Below, piece after piece: positions 54,912-63,994 of a stretch of 64,000 bases of DNA; the first letter of the stretch is position 1, and each line of letters starts with the position of its first letter. Under the pieces are notes generated by a model, which was not told the DNA's origin, did no database searches, and worked only from the letters and a program-made list of their open reading frames with translations. The stretch is from contig NZ_VDUZ01000014.1 of assembly GCF_008039615.1 (NCBI RefSeq), forward strand, positions 62,001 to 126,000, given 5' to 3'. The position numbers and the translations under genes are program-made. This stretch comes from Vineibacter terrae. Lineage in GTDB: Bacteria; Pseudomonadota; Alphaproteobacteria; Reyranellales; Reyranellaceae.

Positions 54912-55231
54912 GCGGTCACCGTGATCGGCACGGTCTCCTCGGCCATGAAATCCTTGTCGCCGGTCCAGCGCAGGGTCAGCGAGCCCGACTCGGTCGCGAC
55001 GGTGAAGAAGGCGATGTACGGGTTGGCGGCGATCGCCGGCGACAGCGTCAGGCTGAACACCTCGACGCCGTTGTAGGTGCAGGTGAAGCGCTGGATGATG
55101 TTGCGCGGCAGCAGCACGCCGTTGGGACCCGGCCGGAAGCCCGTCTCCATCGGATGCGCGATCAGCGCCTTGATCTCGAAGGCATCGCCGCGCTTGACGG
55201 AGGCGGGCACGTTGACGAGTGCGTGGCCCAT
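54908..55231 (-). CDS. soxZ: SoxZ: sulfur carrier complex subunit
   Basis: 107 residues: immunoglobulin-like beta fold with VNVPASVKRGDAFEIKALIAHPMETGFRP, then IIQRFTCTYNGVEVFSL and TLRWTGDKDF, all SoxZ marks. No signal peptide; it is exported together with SoxY, as known for the family. It stabilises SoxY and assists the enzymes reaching the SoxY cysteine arm. The start overlaps the soxY stop by one base (TGATG). Confidence 0.93.
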   Translation of the reverse strand: MGHALVNVPASVKRGDAFEIKALIAHPMETGFRPGPNGVLLPRNIIQRFTCTYNGVEVFSLTLSPAIAANPYIAFFTVATESGSLTLRWTGDKDFMAEETVPITVTA

Positions 55232-55704
55232 CAGGTGGGATCCTCGACACAGGCTGCCAGGGTGACGATCACATCGGCGCTGGCGGTCCAGAACTCGCCG
55301 GCGCTGGTCTGGGCGATGGCGACGACCTTCTGCGAATCGTTGAGCTTGATGCGCACCGACACCTTGGCCTTGCCGGCACGCGGGCCCAGCGTCGCGCTCA
55401 TCACATGCGGCTGCGGGTTCTTCTCGTTGAAGACGTGGATGGCCGTGACGTGATCCGATTCGGTCATCGGGCTGTCGACCGAGACGGTCATCGGCACCGT
55501 GTTGCCGTTCTCCACCAGCGGCGGCAGGTCGAGCGTCACCTTGCCGGCACGCAGCCTGGCGGTGCCGACGACTGCCTTGATCGCGGCGTCCAGCGACTCG
55601 GGCGTCGCCTGCGCGGGCGCCACGCCCAGCGCCAGCGCCGCTGCGCTGCCGGTCGAGCACACCAGGAACGCGCGCCGCGTGGTTTCAGGGGAAGTGTCGA
55701 TCAT
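55231..55704 (-). CDS. soxY: SoxY: sulfur-carrier protein with unusual C-terminus
   Basis: 157 residues from ATG 55704. A Tat signal is visible (ETTRRAFLVCSTGSAAALALGVAPAQA). The mature part has LPPLVENGNTVPMTVSVDSPM and HVMSATLGPRAGKAKVSVRIKL as in SoxY. The swinging arm normally ends GGCGG; here it ends AACVEDPT. The single sulfur-carrying Cys is present four to five residues from the end, but the Gly pairs are replaced. It carries the sulfur substrate through the cycle in the periplasm. Confidence 0.9.
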   Translation of the reverse strand: MIDTSPETTRRAFLVCSTGSAAALALGVAPAQATPESLDAAIKAVVGTARLRAGKVTLDLPPLVENGNTVPMTVSVDSPMTESDHVTAIHVFNEKNPQPHVMSATLGPRAGKAKVSVRIKLNDSQKVVAIAQTSAGEFWTASADVIVTLAACVEDPT

Positions 55705-55760
55705 GGCTGCATTGATCCTCGTTGAGCGGACGCCATGGCTGCTGCGACGAACGATCGGGC

Positions 55761-56204
55761 TCACTCCTTCAACGTCACCAGGAAGGCGACAACGTCCTCG
55801 ATCTGCCCGGCCGACAGGATCGGCTTGCCGGCAAACGCTTTCGCCACCCGCTCCAGGCCCTCGGTGCGATAGTAGGGCGGCATGATCGTGTCCGGATTGA
55901 GCCTGCCGGCATCGACGATCCGCAGCCGCAGCTGTCCCGCCGACCAGCGCGAGCCTGCACCTGACAGCGACGGCGCCAGTGTGCCCTGGAAGCGCTCCTC
56001 GGGAAACGGGCCGCTATGGCACAGCAGGCACAGGCCTACCTGCCGGCTGGCGACGATGGCGCGGCCGCGCTGCGCATCGCCGGGCTGTCCCGTCAGGCTC
56101 GACACGATCGCATCGCCGCTGATCGTGTACGGCCTGGGCGCTTCCTGAGCCCGGGCCGGCGCGCCCGCAACCGCCAGCAGCAGCAGGGCCAGGGCGAGAC
56201 GCAT
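55761..56204 (-). CDS. soxX: SoxX: monohaem c-type cytochrome subunit
   Basis: 147 residues. Signal peptide LALALLLLAVAGAPARAQ; one haem site CLLCHSGPFPEE; distal Met in DTIMPPYYRTEG. The conserved QGTLAPSLSGAG follows. Partner of SoxA; takes the electrons released in thiosulfate-SoxY conjugation. It follows the FccB-like gene by 5 bp, so is co-transcribed with the flavocytochrome pair. Confidence 0.92.
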   Translation of the reverse strand: MRLALALLLLAVAGAPARAQEAPRPYTISGDAIVSSLTGQPGDAQRGRAIVASRQVGLCLLCHSGPFPEERFQGTLAPSLSGAGSRWSAGQLRLRIVDAGRLNPDTIMPPYYRTEGLERVAKAFAGKPILSAGQIEDVVAFLVTLKE

Positions 56205-56209
56205 CGGCG

Positions 56210-57475
56210 TCAGCCGAAGACCTCGGCCGTGATGGTGCGGAACCAGCCTGCCGCCAGCACCGCTTCCTGGGCCCGGAATGCCGCATCGGCGTCCAGCGGG
56301 CTGGTGCCGCCGGCGCCGGCGATATCGGCCAGCTGGCCGTTGGTGGGCCGATAGACGCCGGCGACCGAGATGCCGTAGTCCGGCGCCACCAGGCTGTAGC
56401 AGGTGTTGATCAGGCGCGGCTCCGGCGCGTCGTGGCCGGCGAGGCGGGCGATGACGGCGGTGGCGCAGACCTTGGCCTGGGCATTGGCCGCGAAGGCCGA
56501 TTTCGGCATCGCGCCCATGATGGCGGCGTCGCCGATCACGTGGATGCCCGGCTGCAGCGTCGACTCGAAGGTCGCCGGGTTGACCGGGCACCAGCCGCTG
56601 CGGTCGGCGACGCCGGCAATCGCCGCGATGCGTGCCGCCTTCTGTGGCGCAATGACGTTCGCGACCGCCGCGCCGTGGCGCGCGAAATCGGTGACGAAAG
56701 TCAGGCTCGCCGGCTCGACGGCCGTCACCTTGCCGCCCGCCGACAGGCCGACCCACTCGATCAGTCCGGGATAGAGCGCAGCCCAGGCGTTCTGGAACAG
56801 GCGCTGCTTGGAGAAGGCATCCTTGGCGTCGAGCAGGATCAGCTTCGACTTCGGCTTGCGGGTCTTCAGGTAGTAGGCAATGAGGCTGGCGCGCTCGTAG
56901 GGGCCGGGCGGGCAGCGGAACGGGTTGGGCGGCGCCGACATCACCACGACGCCGCCATCGTCCATCGCTTCCAGCTGGCGGCGCAGCAGCGCTGTCTGCG
57001 CGCCCGCCTTCCAGGCGTGCGGCATGCGCTCGGCGGCCTCGGGCGAATAGCCGGGCAGGGCCTCCCAGTTGATATCGATGCCCGGCGCCAGGACCAGCCG
57101 GTCGAACGGCAGGCGGGTGCCGTCGGCGAGCGTCACCGTTCGCCCCGCGGGGTCGATGCTGGTCGCGGTGCCGCGGGCCAGCGCGACGCCATCGCGCGTC
57201 ACGGCGTCGTAGCCGAAGCGCTGCTGTGACAGGTCGCGCAGCCCGGCGATCACCTCGTTGCTGAACGGGCAGGCGATGAAGTCGGGATTGGTCTCGACCA
57301 GGGTCACCGACAGGGCGGGGTTCAGGCGGCGCAGCTCCCGCGCGCAGGTCGCGCCGGCGAAGCCGCCGCCCACCACGACCACGCGCGCGCGATCCTGCGC
57401 GCCAACGATGCGCGGCGCCAGGAGGGCGCCGGCCGCGATCCCGGCCGATCGCAGAAAGGCGCGGCGTGATGTCAT
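56210..57475 (-). CDS. FccB/SoxF-like FAD sulfide dehydrogenase subunit
   Basis: 421 residues with a Tat signal ([25 protein letters not shown]). FAD fold [20 protein letters not shown]; the redox Cys pair is seen as [11 protein letters not shown] and, near the end, [14 protein letters not shown], both characteristic of flavocytochrome c sulfide dehydrogenase FccB. It oxidises sulfide in the periplasm and passes electrons to the cytochrome subunit encoded upstream (ATGA overlap). In Sox clusters this pair is also called SoxEF. Confidence 0.92.
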   Translation of the reverse strand: MTSRRAFLRSAGIAAGALLAPRIVGAQDRARVVVVGGGFAGATCARELRRLNPALSVTLVETNPDFIACPFSNEVIAGLRDLSQQRFGYDAVTRDGVALARGTATSIDPAGRTVTLADGTRLPFDRLVLAPGIDINWEALPGYSPEAAERMPHAWKAGAQTALLRRQLEAMDDGGVVVMSAPPNPFRCPPGPYERASLIAYYLKTRKPKSKLILLDAKDAFSKQRLFQNAWAALYPGLIEWVGLSAGGKVTAVEPASLTFVTDFARHGAAVANVIAPQKAARIAAIAGVADRSGWCPVNPATFESTLQPGIHVIGDAAIMGAMPKSAFAANAQAKVCATAVIARLAGHDAPEPRLINTCYSLVAPDYGISVAGVYRPTNGQLADIAGAGGTSPLDADAAFRAQEAVLAAGWFRTITAEVFG

Positions 57476-57810
57476 GGCGTCACCTTCTGCGCGCCGAACC
57501 AGGCGGCGAGGGCATCGATCTCCGAATCGGTGAAGCCCTTGGCGATGCGGCCCATCACGGTCGGCGCCCGCCCGCCGGCCTTGAAGTCGCGCAGCGCCGC
57601 GGCGATATCGGCCGGCGCCCGTCCGGCCAGCGGCGGCACGGGCGTATCCACGCCCTTGCCGGCTGGGTGACAGCCCGAGCACGCGGCCGCGCCCGCCGGC
57701 GCCTCCGGCGACGCGGCCACGGCCGCGCCCGTCCAGGCGAACGCCACAAGCAGGGCGAGGCAGCAACGCGTCTTGCCTTCTCCCTGCGCAGGCGGGGAGA
57801 ACGGCCTCAT
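57472..57810 (-). CDS. FccA/SoxE-like monohaem cytochrome c
   Basis: 112 residues. Signal-like [16 protein letters not shown], haem motif [31 protein letters not shown], distal Met in [12 protein letters not shown]. It is the likely electron acceptor of the FccB-like subunit with which it overlaps. The extreme N-terminus ([15 protein letters not shown]) is encoded by a repeat-like sequence (CTTCTCCCTGCGCAGGCGGG region) and overlaps the Mo-hydroxylase stop by ATGA. Confidence 0.87.
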   Translation of the reverse strand: MRPFSPPAQGEGKTRCCLALLVAFAWTGAAVAASPEAPAGAAACSGCHPAGKGVDTPVPPLAGRAPADIAAALRDFKAGGRAPTVMGRIAKGFTDSEIDALAAWFGAQKVTP

Positions 57811-59984
57811 GCCCCGCGCTTGAGGTTGGCGTTCATCAGCGGCAGCGAGCGCACGCGCTTGCCCGTGGCGGCGAAGATGGCGTTGAGCACGGCCGGCGCC
57901 GCGACGCCGATCGTGGGCTCGCCGACACCGCCCCAGAAGCCGCCCGACGGCATCAGCACCGTCTCGACATGCGGCATCTCGTCCATGCGCAGCACGTTGT
58001 AGCTGTCGAAGTTGGTCTGCTCGATGGCGCCGTCCTTGACGGTGCACTCGCCATAGAGCGCCGCCGACAGGCCGTAGACGAACGAGCCTGCCACCTGGCG
58101 CTCGATCTGCGCCGGGTTTACGGCCACGCCGCAATCCGTGGCGGCGGCGATGCGATGGATCTTGAGCACACCGGCGTCGCTCACCGAGACCTCGGCGCAG
58201 GCTGCGACGTAGCTGCCGAAGCCCATGATCTGCGCCAGCCCATGGAAACGGCCCGGCGGCGCCTTGCCGTAGCCGGCCTTTTCCGCCGCCGCGTTCAGCA
58301 CCGCCAGGTGCTTGGGCTTCAGCAGCTTGCGGCGGAACTCCAGCGGATCCTGGCCGGCCGCGTGCGCCAGCTCGTCCATGAAGCATTCGACATAGATCGC
58401 ATTGTGGTTGAGGTTCACGCCGCGCCAGAACCCGGCCACGATGTGCGGGTTGCGCATCGCGTGATCGATCAACAGGTTCGGGATGTTGTAGCCGAACATG
58501 CCCTCGGCGCCGCCGGGGTTCAGCCCCTGGAAGGTGACGGGATCCATCCCGTTCTGCAGGTTCTGCGGCAGCAGCGAGGCCAGGATCGACTGGCCCGAGA
58601 TGCGCATATGCAGGCCGACCAGGTCGCCCTTGGCATCGAGCGCGCCGACCAGCTTGCATTGCGTGATGGGATGAAACTGGCATTGCGCCATGTCCTCCTC
58701 GCGCGACCAGATCAGCTTCACCGGCGTGCCCGGCATCTGCTTGGCGATCAGCACCGCCTGGCGCACGTAGTCGGAGCGGCCGCGGCGGCCGAACCCGCCG
58801 CCCAGCAGCATCTTGTGCACGTCGCACTTGGCGACCGGCAGCTCGGCCGCTTCAGCGGCGGCGGCGAGCGCCGCCTCGCCGTTCTGCGTCGGGCACCAGA
58901 CCTCGCACTTGTCGGCCATGTAGAGCGCCGTGGCGTTCATCGGCTCCATGGTGGCGTGGTTCTGGAACGGATAGCTGTAGACGGCCTCGACCTTCTTGGC
59001 CGCGCTGGCGATCGCCCCCTTGGCGTCGCCGGTCTTGTTGCCGACGAAGGCCTGATCGGCGTCGAGACCTTCCTTCAGCATCGCCGCGATGGTGGCGCTC
59101 GAGACCGACGCATTCGGCCCTGCGTCCCATTCGACCGGCAGCGCCGCCAGGGCGCTGTGCGCCGACCAGTAGGTGTCGGCCACAACGGCCACGGCGATCC
59201 CGTCCAGCGCCATGACGCGCTTCACGCCGGGCATCTTTTCGACCTTGGCGGCGTCGAAGCTCTTCAGCTTCCCGCCCGGCACCGGGCAGGCCTTGACCGT
59301 GGCGGTCAGCATGTTGGGCAGGCGCAGATCGCTGCCGTAGAGCTGCTTGCCCGTGAGCTTGTCGAGCGTGTCCAGCCGTTTCACCGCCTTGCCCGCGATC
59401 TTCCAGTCCTTGGGATCCTTGAGCGGGATGTCCTTGGGCGGCTCCAGCGTCGCGGCCGCCGCCGCGACCTTTCCGAACGTCACCGTGCGGCCCGACGGCT
59501 TATGCGTGATCACGCTGTTGGCCGCCGCGCACTCGCTGGCCGGCACCTTCCAGTCCGCCGCCGCGGCCTGGATCAGCATCATGCGTGCCGCGGCGCCGCC
59601 CTGGCGCACGTACTCATGCGACTCGCGGATGCCGCGGCTGCCGCCGGTCGAGAAATTGCGCCACACGCGGTTGCGCGCGACGTTCTGGCCGGGCGTCGGG
59701 TATTCGGTCGAGATCTTGGTCCAGTCGCACTCCAGCTCCTCGGCGACCAGCTGGGCGAGGCCGGTGAGCGTGCCCTGGCCCATCTCCGAGCGGGCGACGC
59801 GGATCACGACCTTGTCGTCCGGGTGGATCACCACCCAGGCGTTGATCTCGCGGACCTGGTTCGCCCGGGCAGGACCGCTGCCGGGAAGGCCGAAGCCCAG
59901 CGAGAAGCCACCGCCGGCAGCGGCGGCCGCTACGAGCAGCGTGCGGCGGTTCAGTGTGGCGACGGGCGTTGCGTTGAGGGTCAT
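57807..59984 (-). CDS. Xanthine-dehydrogenase-family molybdopterin-binding subunit (IorB-like), Tat-exported
   Basis: 725 residues from ATG 59984. N-terminal Tat signal [19 protein letters not shown]. Mo-hydroxylase motifs: [61 protein letters not shown] and the catalytic Glu in GGVGEPTIG (about Glu689). It belongs to the periplasmic IorB/aldehyde-dehydrogenase class that uses a molybdenum cofactor to add a water oxygen to C-H or similar bonds. Its electron-transfer partner is the 2Fe-2S protein next upstream, and a monohaem cytochrome is coupled next downstream. The placement at the head of a sox operon is unusual (see findings); substrate is unknown. Confidence 0.92.
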   Translation of the reverse strand: MTLNATPVATLNRRTLLVAAAAAGGGFSLGFGLPGSGPARANQVREINAWVVIHPDDKVVIRVARSEMGQGTLTGLAQLVAEELECDWTKISTEYPTPGQNVARNRVWRNFSTGGSRGIRESHEYVRQGGAAARMMLIQAAAADWKVPASECAAANSVITHKPSGRTVTFGKVAAAAATLEPPKDIPLKDPKDWKIAGKAVKRLDTLDKLTGKQLYGSDLRLPNMLTATVKACPVPGGKLKSFDAAKVEKMPGVKRVMALDGIAVAVVADTYWSAHSALAALPVEWDAGPNASVSSATIAAMLKEGLDADQAFVGNKTGDAKGAIASAAKKVEAVYSYPFQNHATMEPMNATALYMADKCEVWCPTQNGEAALAAAAEAAELPVAKCDVHKMLLGGGFGRRGRSDYVRQAVLIAKQMPGTPVKLIWSREEDMAQCQFHPITQCKLVGALDAKGDLVGLHMRISGQSILASLLPQNLQNGMDPVTFQGLNPGGAEGMFGYNIPNLLIDHAMRNPHIVAGFWRGVNLNHNAIYVECFMDELAHAAGQDPLEFRRKLLKPKHLAVLNAAAEKAGYGKAPPGRFHGLAQIMGFGSYVAACAEVSVSDAGVLKIHRIAAATDCGVAVNPAQIERQVAGSFVYGLSAALYGECTVKDGAIEQTNFDSYNVLRMDEMPHVETVLMPSGGFWGGVGEPTIGVAAPAVLNAIFAATGKRVRSLPLMNANLKRGA

Positions 59985-59995
59985 CGTGGCCTCCC

Positions 59996-60448
59996 TCACG
60001 CCTTGGCCGCGGCGGCATGGATCGCCGCGCGCACCTGCTGATAGGTGCCGCAGCGACAGATGTTGGTCATCGCGGCGTCGATGTCCTGGTCGGTCGGCTT
60101 GGGTGTGCTCTTGAGCAGCGCCGTCGCCGCCATGACCATGCCGCTCTGGCAGTAGCCGCACTGGGGCACGTCATTGTCGAGCCAAGCCTGCTGCACCTTG
60201 GTGAGCACGCCGTTCTCGGCCAAGCCCTCGATGGTGGTGATCTTGGCGTTGGCCGCGCTTTCCAGCGTCACCTGGCAGGAACGCGTCGCCACGCCGTCGA
60301 TATGCACCGTGCAGGCGCCGCATTGCGCGATGCCGCAGCCATACTTGGTGCCGGTGAGGCCGATCGTGTCGCGCAGCACCCAGAGCAGGGGCGTGCCGGG
60401 ATCGACGGTCACATCATGTGTCTTGCCGTTGATGGTGAGAGCGACCAC
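59996..60448 (-). CDS. (2Fe-2S)-binding subunit of Mo hydroxylase (IorA-like)
   Basis: 150 residues if started at GTG 60448, which has GGAGGAAG six bases upstream; longer starts add non-family residues. Four Cys of the plant-type cluster in [17 protein letters not shown]...SC and four of the second cluster in QCGYCQSGM and [10 protein letters not shown] are all present. It carries electrons from the molybdenum site of the IorB-like subunit. No signal peptide; presumably exported in complex with the Tat-targeted large subunit. First gene of the operon. Confidence 0.92.
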   Translation of the reverse strand: MVALTINGKTHDVTVDPGTPLLWVLRDTIGLTGTKYGCGIAQCGACTVHIDGVATRSCQVTLESAANAKITTIEGLAENGVLTKVQQAWLDNDVPQCGYCQSGMVMAATALLKSTPKPTDQDIDAAMTNICRCGTYQQVRAAIHAAAAKA

Positions 60449-60903
60449 GAGGCTTCCTCCGTCAAGAGACGACGGCATCGTCCGCAGGCGGTGATGGCCG
60501 TCGCTGTCCACCTGCGACCGTAGCCCAGCGGCCCGCGGCAGGCCGCTGTCAAAATTCGACTCCTCCCGGAACTGTGATCATGATTGGCAGGTTAGGGCCG
60601 GGCCGTGGCCAAGATTTCATTGTGGATTCACCAATGTGCAGGATGACGGCGTGTGTTGCACCAGCCGCTACCGCGATCAATTGGGTTTCACCCGGAATCG
60701 GGAGATGGCCGTGACTGTGACACCGGCCGTGATTACGTATGGGAGCAAAGTATTCGTGGCCTAGAGCCATGCGTATTTCATGTCACATCTCCAGAGGATG
60801 TTGGCTCGACCAAGACGGATTGCATAAGCCGCCGCAACTGATGCGATCCCGCCACGGCCTGCCGCATGCGCTTCGCCGGCAGTGAACAGGCGCAACCCTC
60901 GCT
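60449..60903. other. Intergenic region upstream of the Mo-hydroxylase/sox operon
   Basis: 455 bp without a gene I can support. It should contain the operon promoter, but I see no clear -10/-35 pair. Several short ORFs on both strands lack a ribosome site or family likeness. Its right end is the target site of the IS66 element. Confidence 0.4.
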
Positions 60904-60911
60904 CGTCCAGA
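60904..60911. repeat. Target-site duplication, left copy
   Basis: CGTCCAGA, repeated exactly at 63451-63458 on the other side of the element. An 8-bp duplication is what IS66 transposition makes. Confidence 0.9.
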
Positions 60912-60964
60912 GTACGCGTCCGGTGAAGGCCGCGGTTGAGGTGATGCGCTGATCAGGCCGGCAG

Positions 60965-62572
60965 CTATGCGAGAGCCTTGGTCTCGCCGCGCAGGCGCTT
61001 CCAGTTCCAGGGCAGCAGCTCGTCGATGCGCTTGGCCGGGTGATCCTGCAAGCGGGCCAGGACGTCGGCGAGCCAGGCGCGGGGATCGATATCGTTGAGC
61101 TTTGCGGTCTCGATGAGGGTGTAGATGGCGGCGGCCCGGCGGCCGCCATCGTCGGAACCGGCGAAGGTCCAGTTGTTGCGGCCCACGGCAATGCCGCGCA
61201 GCGCCCGCTCGGCGGCGTTGTTGGACATGCACAGGCGGCCGTCGTCGAGGAAGCGGATGAGTCCGTCCCAGCGGTTGAGGCTGTAGGCGATCGCCTTGGC
61301 GACCTGGTTGGCGGCCGACAGCCTGGCCCGCTGCTGGCGCAGCCAGGCCTCCAGGTCCATCGCCAGCGGCAGGCTGCGCTGCTGGCGCACGCGCCGGCGC
61401 TCGTCCACCGGCTGGCCGGTGATCTCGCGTTCGATGGCGAACAGCGCATCGATGCGGGCCACCGCCTCCAGCGCGATCGGCGCCTTGTTCAGCCGTGCCA
61501 GGTCGAAGAACTTGCGCCGGGCATGGGCCCAGCACATCGCTTCCACGATCGGCCCCGGCTGGCGCGTCGCCTTGTACAGCTGGTTGAACCCGGCATAGGC
61601 GTCGGCCTGCATCAGCCCGGCATAGCCGGCCAGATGCGCTTCGGGATGCTTGCCGCCACGGTCGGGCGAGTAGAAGTACACCGCCGCTGGCGGATCGGCG
61701 CCGCCGAAGGGCTGGTCGTCGCGCACATAGGTCCACAGCCGGCCGGTGCGGGTCTTGCCCGCGGCCAGCACCGGCACCGTCGTCTCGTCGGCATGGATGC
61801 GCTCGGCCGCGAACACGTGCTGGCCGATCCGCTCGATCAGCGGCCGCAGCATCACCGCGGTGGCACCGACCCAGTCGGCCAGGGTCGACACGTCCAGCGG
61901 CACACCCTCGCGGGCATAGGTCGCGCTCTGGCGGGTCAGCGGCAGGTGCAGGCCGTACTTGGCGAACAGCACATGCGCCAGCAGCGCCGGCCCGGCCCGG
62001 CCGCGGGCGATCGGATGCGACGGCGCCGGCGGCTGCGTGATCGCCTCGCACGCGCGGCACGAATACTTCGGCCGCACGTGCTGGATCACCTTCCACTGCC
62101 GCGGCACCAGCTCCAGCGTCTCCGTCACGTCCTCGCCCAGCGCGTGCAGACGCCCGCCGCAGCACGGGCAGGCCTCGGGCACCGGGTAGACCACACGCTC
62201 GCGCGGCAGGTGCTCCGGCAGCGGACGGCGCGCGGGCCGGGCCCGCGCGAGGCTGCGCACCGCCACCTGGGCGCGCTCGGCTGCCACCTCCGCCTCGGCC
62301 TCGGCCTGCGACGCATCCGCCTGCAGCTCCGACAGCTGCAGCTCCAGCTGCGCCAGCACCGCGCTGCGCTCCGACGACTGGCCGAACCGTTCGTGCCGCA
62401 GCTTGGCGATCGTGTGCTTCAGCTGCTCGATCTGCAGCGCCCGCAGCTTGGCTTCGCTCTCCGCCGCCGCGGCCCGCGCCTCTGCCACCACCAGCGCCTC
62501 GCGCATCGTCGCGATCAACGCGTGCGCCGACGCAAGGTCGTTGGGCAGGAGCGAAGCTGTCTTGTCGGTCAC
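60965..62572 (-). CDS. tnpC: IS66 family transposase TnpC
   Basis: 535 residues from GTG 62572. Coiled-coil N-terminus (EAKLRALQIEQLKHTIAKLRHERFGQSSE), zinc-finger-like CPCCGG...YSCRACE, and the DDE triad at IHADETTVPVL, QADAYAGFNQLY and MSNNAAERALRGI. The C-terminal PWNWKRLRGE is the usual IS66 tail. It catalyses cut and strand transfer. Only this gene of the three carries the DDE domain. Confidence 0.94.
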   Translation of the reverse strand: MTDKTASLLPNDLASAHALIATMREALVVAEARAAAAESEAKLRALQIEQLKHTIAKLRHERFGQSSERSAVLAQLELQLSELQADASQAEAEAEVAAERAQVAVRSLARARPARRPLPEHLPRERVVYPVPEACPCCGGRLHALGEDVTETLELVPRQWKVIQHVRPKYSCRACEAITQPPAPSHPIARGRAGPALLAHVLFAKYGLHLPLTRQSATYAREGVPLDVSTLADWVGATAVMLRPLIERIGQHVFAAERIHADETTVPVLAAGKTRTGRLWTYVRDDQPFGGADPPAAVYFYSPDRGGKHPEAHLAGYAGLMQADAYAGFNQLYKATRQPGPIVEAMCWAHARRKFFDLARLNKAPIALEAVARIDALFAIEREITGQPVDERRRVRQQRSLPLAMDLEAWLRQQRARLSAANQVAKAIAYSLNRWDGLIRFLDDGRLCMSNNAAERALRGIAVGRNNWTFAGSDDGGRRAAAIYTLIETAKLNDIDPRAWLADVLARLQDHPAKRIDELLPWNWKRLRGETKALA

Positions 62573-62640
62573 GGCAGCATCAAAGCACAGCCGCACCCCA
62601 CAGTCCGTGCCGGCGCATGAGTCATTCAGTCGCGCCGATG

Positions 62641-62988
62641 CTAGCCTGCCGCCTGTGGCCGCCAGGTCCGCTGCGGCAGGCGCCAGTCGATGCCCTCCAG
62701 CAGGTAGCCCAGCTGCCCCGCCGTGATCGTCACCGGCCCGCCGGCTGCCCGCGGCCACACAAAGCGCCCGCGCTCCAGGCGCTTGCTGAACAGGCACAGC
62801 CCCTGGCCGTCGTGCCACAACATCTTCAGCAAGCGCCCGCTGCGCCCGCGGAACACGAACAGGTGGCCGCCGTGCGGGTCGCGCTTCAAGACCTCCTGCA
62901 CCTGCAGCGCCAGGCCGTCGAAGCCACGGCGCATGTCGGTGTGGCCACTGGCCAGCCACACCTGCACCTCGCTGCCCAACGGGATCAT
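62641..62988 (-). CDS. tnpB: IS66 accessory protein TnpB
   Basis: 115 residues: SEVQVWLASGHTDMRRGFDGLA, GHLFVFRGRSGRLLKMLWHDGQGLCLFSKRLERG and ITAGQLGYLLEGIDW are the IS66 Orf2 signature. Needed for transposition; mechanism is unclear. Starts inside the tnpA stop (ATGA). Not the Cas12-like TnpB of IS200/IS605. Confidence 0.94.
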   Translation of the reverse strand: MIPLGSEVQVWLASGHTDMRRGFDGLALQVQEVLKRDPHGGHLFVFRGRSGRLLKMLWHDGQGLCLFSKRLERGRFVWPRAAGGPVTITAGQLGYLLEGIDWRLPQRTWRPQAAG

Positions 62989-63365
62989 CGACCATGTCCT
63001 GCCAGGGCCGTCGCCAGCTGCGCTACCCGGCCCACCGCAGCACCCTGCGGCACGCGCAGCACAATGCCATTGCCCAGGCTCACCTCGATCGCTGTCGCGG
63101 TCGCGCCGCCCATCGCCGCTTCGCGCTCGTCCGACGCGATCTTGAGCGGCACAAAGCCCGCACCGCGGCCGACGGCTCCTGGCGACGGCACCATGCGCGC
63201 CTGACGCCGCCACCCGTGCAGCAGGTTCTCGTGAACGTCGTTGCGGCGCGCCACCTCGCTCACAACGGCGCCCGGCTGCAGGCTTTCCGCAACGATGCGC
63301 GCCTTCTCTGACGCCGGCCACCGCCGGCGGCGCTCTGGACCTGATAAGACCGTTACCGTCGTCAT
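62985..63365 (-). CDS. tnpA: IS66 accessory protein TnpA
   Basis: 126 residues. Helix-turn-helix: RRRWPASEKARIVAESLQPGAVVSEVARRNDVHENLLHGWRRQ. It probably binds DNA and regulates or positions the transposase. First gene of the element, overlapping tnpB by ATGA. Confidence 0.93.
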   Translation of the reverse strand: MTTVTVLSGPERRRRWPASEKARIVAESLQPGAVVSEVARRNDVHENLLHGWRRQARMVPSPGAVGRGAGFVPLKIASDEREAAMGGATATAIEVSLGNGIVLRVPQGAAVGRVAQLATALAGHGR

Positions 63366-63450
63366 GCGCGCCCGTTAACTCCCTCGTTAGCGGGCTCACC
63401 TTCTCACGCGACATCCACTCGCAGATAGGTGGCCTTCACCGGACGCGTAC

Positions 63451-63458
63451 CGTCCAGA
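63451..63458. repeat. Target-site duplication, right copy
   Basis: CGTCCAGA, identical to 60904-60911. The following DNA to 63631 shows no gene. Confidence 0.9.
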
Positions 63459-63631
63459 CAAGGTGACATCGCCATATAATGCATCCGAATCGAATCATGG
63501 TCGATCACACCATCAGCGTATGCTTTGTCGCCGCACAGTCTCCTGGACGCGCGCTTCTTTCCTGTTTTCTTCCGCTCCTCTCAATTCCTTAATTCGAATC
63601 GCCTATTTTGTAACAAGCCCTGAGTCGAAGT

Positions 63632-63994
63632 TTAGTCATACTGGCGAGCCTGATTGATCCATCCTTCAATCGCGACAGGTGCAGGAGAACCCCTGAAGCG
63701 CTGGCGGATAGCGTGATGGCGCTTGACTGCCGTGCGGCGCTTGCCTTCAAGTGCGGCGCGCACCTCAGCCGTCGCGCCAACACTTTCGAAGATGCGCCCG
63801 ATCTCATCCCACGTTCCAAAGATGCGAGGAGGCGCCGCCTTAAGTGCCTTCAGTTCTTCGGCACACAGTGTGGCGAAGACCTGTTCGGCCATCGTCATGT
63901 CAGCGCCCTCTGTCTTCGCCAACTGATCTGATAGCATGACGAACGTCGTACGGAGATTCCTAGCCCTCCTCAGGGCTCGGAGATCATTGGGCAA
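63632..63994 (-). CDS. Unidentified small protein at the window edge, possibly incomplete
   Basis: At least 120 residues, ending TAA 63632-63634. The listed first codon is TTG; the gene may begin beyond the window. The sequence (LRALRRARNLRTTFVMLSDQLAKTEGADMTMAEQVFATLCAEELKAL...) is mostly helical and charged, without membrane segments. I do not recognise a family. Base composition here is somewhat lower in GC than in the neighbouring genes, which together with the adjacent IS fits accessory DNA. Confidence 0.5.
   Translation of the reverse strand: MPNDLRALRRARNLRTTFVMLSDQLAKTEGADMTMAEQVFATLCAEELKALKAAPPRIFGTWDEIGRIFESVGATAEVRAALEGKRRTAVKRHHAIRQRFRGSPAPVAIEGWINQARQYD

Larger units (their letters stand above)
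60912..63450 (-). mobile_element. IS66-family insertion sequence, complete
   Basis: The ends are perfect 20-bp inverted repeats (GTACGCGTCC... at 60912-60931 and its complement at 63431-63450), flanked by the 8-bp duplication CGTCCAGA. Inside are tnpA, tnpB and tnpC in the standard IS66 order on the minus strand. Total length 2539 bp. All three frames are intact and the target duplication is undecayed, so insertion appears recent. Confidence 0.96.

Noticed and set aside
60549-60770. 73-codon frame upstream of the Mo-hydroxylase operon
   Set aside because: No ribosome site, no family likeness, and composition unlike the real small genes here; treated as non-coding.
60660-60860. Possible cobalamin riboswitch (GCCGCAACTGATGCG-like stretch)
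   Set aside because: The conserved B12-box order and the GCCACTG-type element are not present, and the downstream gene on that strand is a transposon, not a B12 gene.
62641-62988. TnpB as a Cas12-like RNA-guided nuclease
   Set aside because: The name is shared only; this is the 115-residue IS66 accessory protein, with no RuvC-like domain.
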